Below are positions 61,394 through 64,000 of a DNA stretch of 64,000 nucleotides, piece by piece. Each line of letters opens with the position of its first letter. Positions within the stretch are counted from its first letter, which is position 1. The notes under the pieces are model-generated. The model made no database searches, was not told the DNA's origin, and worked only from the letters and a program-made list of their open reading frames with translations. The stretch lies in NCBI RefSeq assembly GCF_002901995.1, contig NZ_PPQN01000024.1, positions 1-64,000 of the forward strand, written 5' to 3'. Source of the stretch: Staphylococcus coagulans. Lineage in GTDB: Bacteria; Bacillota; Bacilli; Staphylococcales; Staphylococcaceae. Position numbers and translations under genes: made by a program.

Positions 61394-62815
61394 TTACACT
61401 CCTCTTCTTTTCATTTCTTTCGCTTCTGGTAATTGATGATCTACAATTTCAATTGGATATTCACCTGTAAAGCAAGCGTTACATTCACCTTTAGAACCGT
61501 GCGCTCTGAACACTTCATGCATCCCATCTACAGATAGATACGTTAATGTATCTGCACCAATCATTTTTCGGATTTCTTCGACGCTATGTTGTGCTGCCAT
61601 CAGTTCAGCATGTGTAGAAACGTCTATCCCGTAATAACATGGGTCTTGTAATGGGGGGGAAGAAATACCCATATGCACTTCTTTAGCTCCCGCTGATTTT
61701 AATGCTTTCACGATGTATTTACTTGTCGTTCCACGCACAATGGAGTCATCTATCACCACGACACGTTTCCCTTCAATCACATCACGAATCGGAGAATGTT
61801 TCATTCGGACTTGACGCTCTCTGACCGTTTGATCAGGTGTAATAAAAGTACGGCCAATGTATCGATTTTTTAATAATCCTTGTTCATTCGGAATTCCTGT
61901 GTATTCAGAAAAACCTTTTGCAGCTTGAAGAGAAGAGTCAGGCACACCAATAACGATGTCTGCATCTACTCCCATTTCTTCAGCTAACTTTCGCCCTAAA
62001 GCTTTTCTGACATTGTAAATAGAATGATTTCTAAATTCTGAATCAGGACGTGCAAAATATACATATTCCATAGAACACATCTTATGATCTACATCAGGCG
62101 TATACATATCGTAGTCCACATCATCTTCATTTGAAAATGTGATTAATTCTCCAGGTTCAATATCACGAATATACTCCGCGCCAATTGCAGTAAAAGCACA
62201 TGTTTCACTTGCTACACAATATGCCCCATCCACTTTACCAAGCATTAAAGGACGTACCCCACGATTATCTCGTGTTACTGTCAATTGCTGTTCATTTAAA
62301 ATGACACAACTAAAGGCACCTTTCACTTGATTCAACGCAGCTTTTTGATTTGTCTTAATATTTTTCGATTTACCTTTAATAAGTAAGTGTGCTAAAACTT
62401 CTGAATCACTTGTTGTTTGGAATATGCCACCTTCAGACTCAATCGCTTTACGAATTTGACCCGCATTTGTCAAATTTCCATTATGCGCTAAGCCTAAGTC
62501 CCCTTTTGAATGTTTAAACAAAAAAGGTTGGACATTTGAAATTTCACTTGCGCCCGTTGTCGCATAACGTACATGCCCGATAGCGTGCGCATAACCTTGA
62601 AGAGAGTTAAGTTGTTGTTCTGAAATCGCTTCGGGAAGTAATCCCATACCACGCGCCCCAAAAAGTTGCTCACCATTTGAACATACAATTCCAGCACCTT
62701 CTTGACCACGGTGTTGTAAACTGTGTAAAGCCATGTATGTTAAATGTGCCGCATGTGGATGATTCCAAATTCCAAAAACACCGCATTCTTCATTTAGTCC
62801 ACGGATGTCATACAT
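61394..62815 (-). CDS. purF: Amidophosphoribosyltransferase, Fe-S (Bacillus) type
   Basis: PurF makes phosphoribosylamine from PRPP and glutamine, the committed purine step. The 473 residues start [15 protein letters not shown]: a 10-residue propeptide precedes the catalytic Cys11. The C-terminal PRTase domain has [15 protein letters not shown]247, C393, C445 and C448 correspond in position to the four [4Fe-4S] ligands of the Bacillus subtilis enzyme. The S. aureus and S. epidermidis proteins, as I remember them, lack these cysteines and are longer (494). The gene overlaps purL by 22 bases. Confidence 0.96.
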   Translation of the reverse strand: MYDIRGLNEECGVFGIWNHPHAAHLTYMALHSLQHRGQEGAGIVCSNGEQLFGARGMGLLPEAISEQQLNSLQGYAHAIGHVRYATTGASEISNVQPFLFKHSKGDLGLAHNGNLTNAGQIRKAIESEGGIFQTTSDSEVLAHLLIKGKSKNIKTNQKAALNQVKGAFSCVILNEQQLTVTRDNRGVRPLMLGKVDGAYCVASETCAFTAIGAEYIRDIEPGELITFSNEDDVDYDMYTPDVDHKMCSMEYVYFARPDSEFRNHSIYNVRKALGRKLAEEMGVDADIVIGVPDSSLQAAKGFSEYTGIPNEQGLLKNRYIGRTFITPDQTVRERQVRMKHSPIRDVIEGKRVVVIDDSIVRGTTSKYIVKALKSAGAKEVHMGISSPPLQDPCYYGIDVSTHAELMAAQHSVEEIRKMIGADTLTYLSVDGMHEVFRAHGSKGECNACFTGEYPIEIVDHQLPEAKEMKRRGV

Positions 62816-64000
62816 GCCTCAATAGCCCCTTCCCAGTTTCTTTTAAGTTCTGATGTACGACGTTCGATTACACTTTCTTTACCTTCTACTTTAAAGTCGT
62901 CAGTGTCAGTGAAAGAACCAATTGGCGTGGCATCTTCAATATCAATGCTTTGTCCTTTTTTAACAGCGACAATATAACGGCCTTGCGTCTCACTAAATAA
63001 CTGTGCATTTGTTAAATCAAATTTTGCATCAATACCTAAGCTGTAATGTGCACTCATTTTGGCTAATGTAAGTAATAAACCGCCTTTACCGACTGTTTGT
63101 GTATGTGAAACTTTTCCACTGCGAATCTCCGAACGTATTGCTTCGCCTCTTTGAACCTCTTTAGATAAATCGATATGCGCTTCTTCATGATTAACACTGC
63201 CATGTAAAAGTTTCTCAATTTGGCTTCCTCCAAAGCTATCTGTCGTTTCACCTACAACATAAAGTGTATCGCCAACAGAGGGTTGATATGATTTTAAATA
63301 ATCGATATCTTCTATTAATCCCACCATACCTACAACAGGTGTTGGGAAAATTGAAGACGTACGCGTTTCGTTATAAAGTGATACGTTACCAGATACAACA
63401 GGTGTCGCTAATGCTTCACATGCTTCAGCCATTCCTCTTGTAGAATCAATAAGCTGTTGATAAATATGTTTTTTCTCAGGAGAACCATAATTTAAACAGT
63501 CTGTCATCGCAAGCGGTTTTGCCCCAACTGCAATTAAGTTACGGTATGCTTCTGCAACGACCATTTTTCCACCTTCATACGCATTATTAAATACGTAACG
63601 CGCTTCACCATCGATTGTTGATGCAACAGCTTTATTTGTACCTTCCACACGTACAACAGAAGCTTGTAATCCAGGCTTCACAATAGTATTCGCACCTACT
63701 TGTTGGTCGTATTGATCATACAAGTAATGTTTTGATGCAAGTGTAGGATGCGTCAGTAATTGATTGAATACATTTTCAACATCTATATTGTCGTAATTGT
63801 TTGCCGGCGCTTCATGTTGAAGTTTTTCTCCCTCTAATACATAAACTGGCGCCTCGTCAGCAAGCGGTTCAACAGGGATATCTGCATAAACTTCACCTTC
63901 ATATGTGAGAACAAAGCGATTGGTATCTGTTACTTCACCGATGACTGCACTATCTAACTCGTGATAATCAAATAAATCTAAGAACTTTTGTTCAGTCCCT
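62794..64000 (-). CDS. purL: FGAM synthase large subunit (partial, cut by window edge)
   Basis: The C-terminal part, about 400 of the usual 730 residues, of the PurL subunit that makes FGAM from FGAR with PurQ and PurS. The frame stays open to the window edge, reading [19 protein letters not shown] at the far end, so the start is outside. Visible motifs are [30 protein letters not shown] and [13 protein letters not shown]. It overlaps the start of purF. The small purQ/purS genes would lie beyond the window. Confidence 0.96.
   Translation of the reverse strand, partial: GTEQKFLDLFDYHELDSAVIGEVTDTNRFVLTYEGEVYADIPVEPLADEAPVYVLEGEKLQHEAPANNYDNIDVENVFNQLLTHPTLASKHYLYDQYDQQVGANTIVKPGLQASVVRVEGTNKAVASTIDGEARYVFNNAYEGGKMVVAEAYRNLIAVGAKPLAMTDCLNYGSPEKKHIYQQLIDSTRGMAEACEALATPVVSGNVSLYNETRTSSIFPTPVVGMVGLIEDIDYLKSYQPSVGDTLYVVGETTDSFGGSQIEKLLHGSVNHEEAHIDLSKEVQRGEAIRSEIRSGKVSHTQTVGKGGLLLTLAKMSAHYSLGIDAKFDLTNAQLFSETQGRYIVAVKKGQSIDIEDATPIGSFTDTDDFKVEGKESVIERRTSELKRNWEGAIEACMTSVD

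Overview
The window is a 64 kb stretch of low-GC Firmicute core chromosome, almost certainly from a Staphylococcus other than S. aureus. The evidence is gene content and order. The run pheST - TrmH methylase - rpmF - yceD - tmcAL - coaD/rsmD - ylbG - ricF - ctaM/ctaB/ctaA - pyc - ftsW - ylaN - typA - suhB-like - DUF4064 pair - potDCBA-potR - pdhDCBA - ykyA - def - rpoY/rnjA - ktrC - cydBA - ptsIH - ykoEDC - purDHNMFL is the staphylococcal arrangement, read here in reverse. Proteins are staphylococcus-like in length and motifs. I see no tRNA, rRNA, insertion sequence, prophage, integrase or CRISPR array, so this is backbone and not an accessory island.

Layout. 1-9 kb: phenylalanyl-tRNA synthetase under a T-box, ribosomal protein L32, rRNA/tRNA modification (TrmH family, RsmD, TmcAL) and CoA synthesis (CoaD). 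9-14 kb: a membrane-anchored glycerophosphodiesterase, YlbF/RicF, a CAP-domain protein and the haem O/A synthesis genes. 15-25 kb: pyruvate carboxylase, FtsW, YlaN, an Old Yellow Enzyme-type flavoprotein and the GTPase TypA/BipA. 25-33 kb: an inositol-monophosphatase-family enzyme, two DUF4064 membrane proteins and the polyamine importer PotABCD with its regulator. 33.5-39 kb: the pyruvate dehydrogenase operon and a YkyA lipoprotein. 39.7-47 kb: peptide deformylase, RNA polymerase epsilon subunit with RNase J1, KtrC, cytochrome bd and a small glutaredoxin. 47-53 kb: PTS general proteins HPr and EI, an RlmI-type methyltransferase, a polytopic membrane protein (AuxA candidate) and a small charged protein with a sigma-B-like promoter. 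53.4-56.5 kb: a TPP-riboswitch-controlled ykoEDC ECF transporter. 57-64 kb: the distal purine operon purL(partial)FMNHD.

The genes join central carbon flow (PDH, pyruvate carboxylase, PTS), respiration (haem A pathway, CydAB), translation and RNA turnover, cofactor uptake and purine synthesis. No strikingly new multi-gene system is visible. The less explained signals are non-coding: a chain of five inverted repeats between ykoC and purD; a possible small RNA with mutually complementary ends near 27.5 kb; palindromic operator candidates at the flavoprotein gene, pdhA and potR; and a possible short leader transcript ahead of rpoY. PurF carries the four cysteines of the Bacillus Fe-S type, which the S. 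aureus protein, as I remember it, lacks. The haem-uptake isd cluster that S. aureus has next to rpmF is absent.
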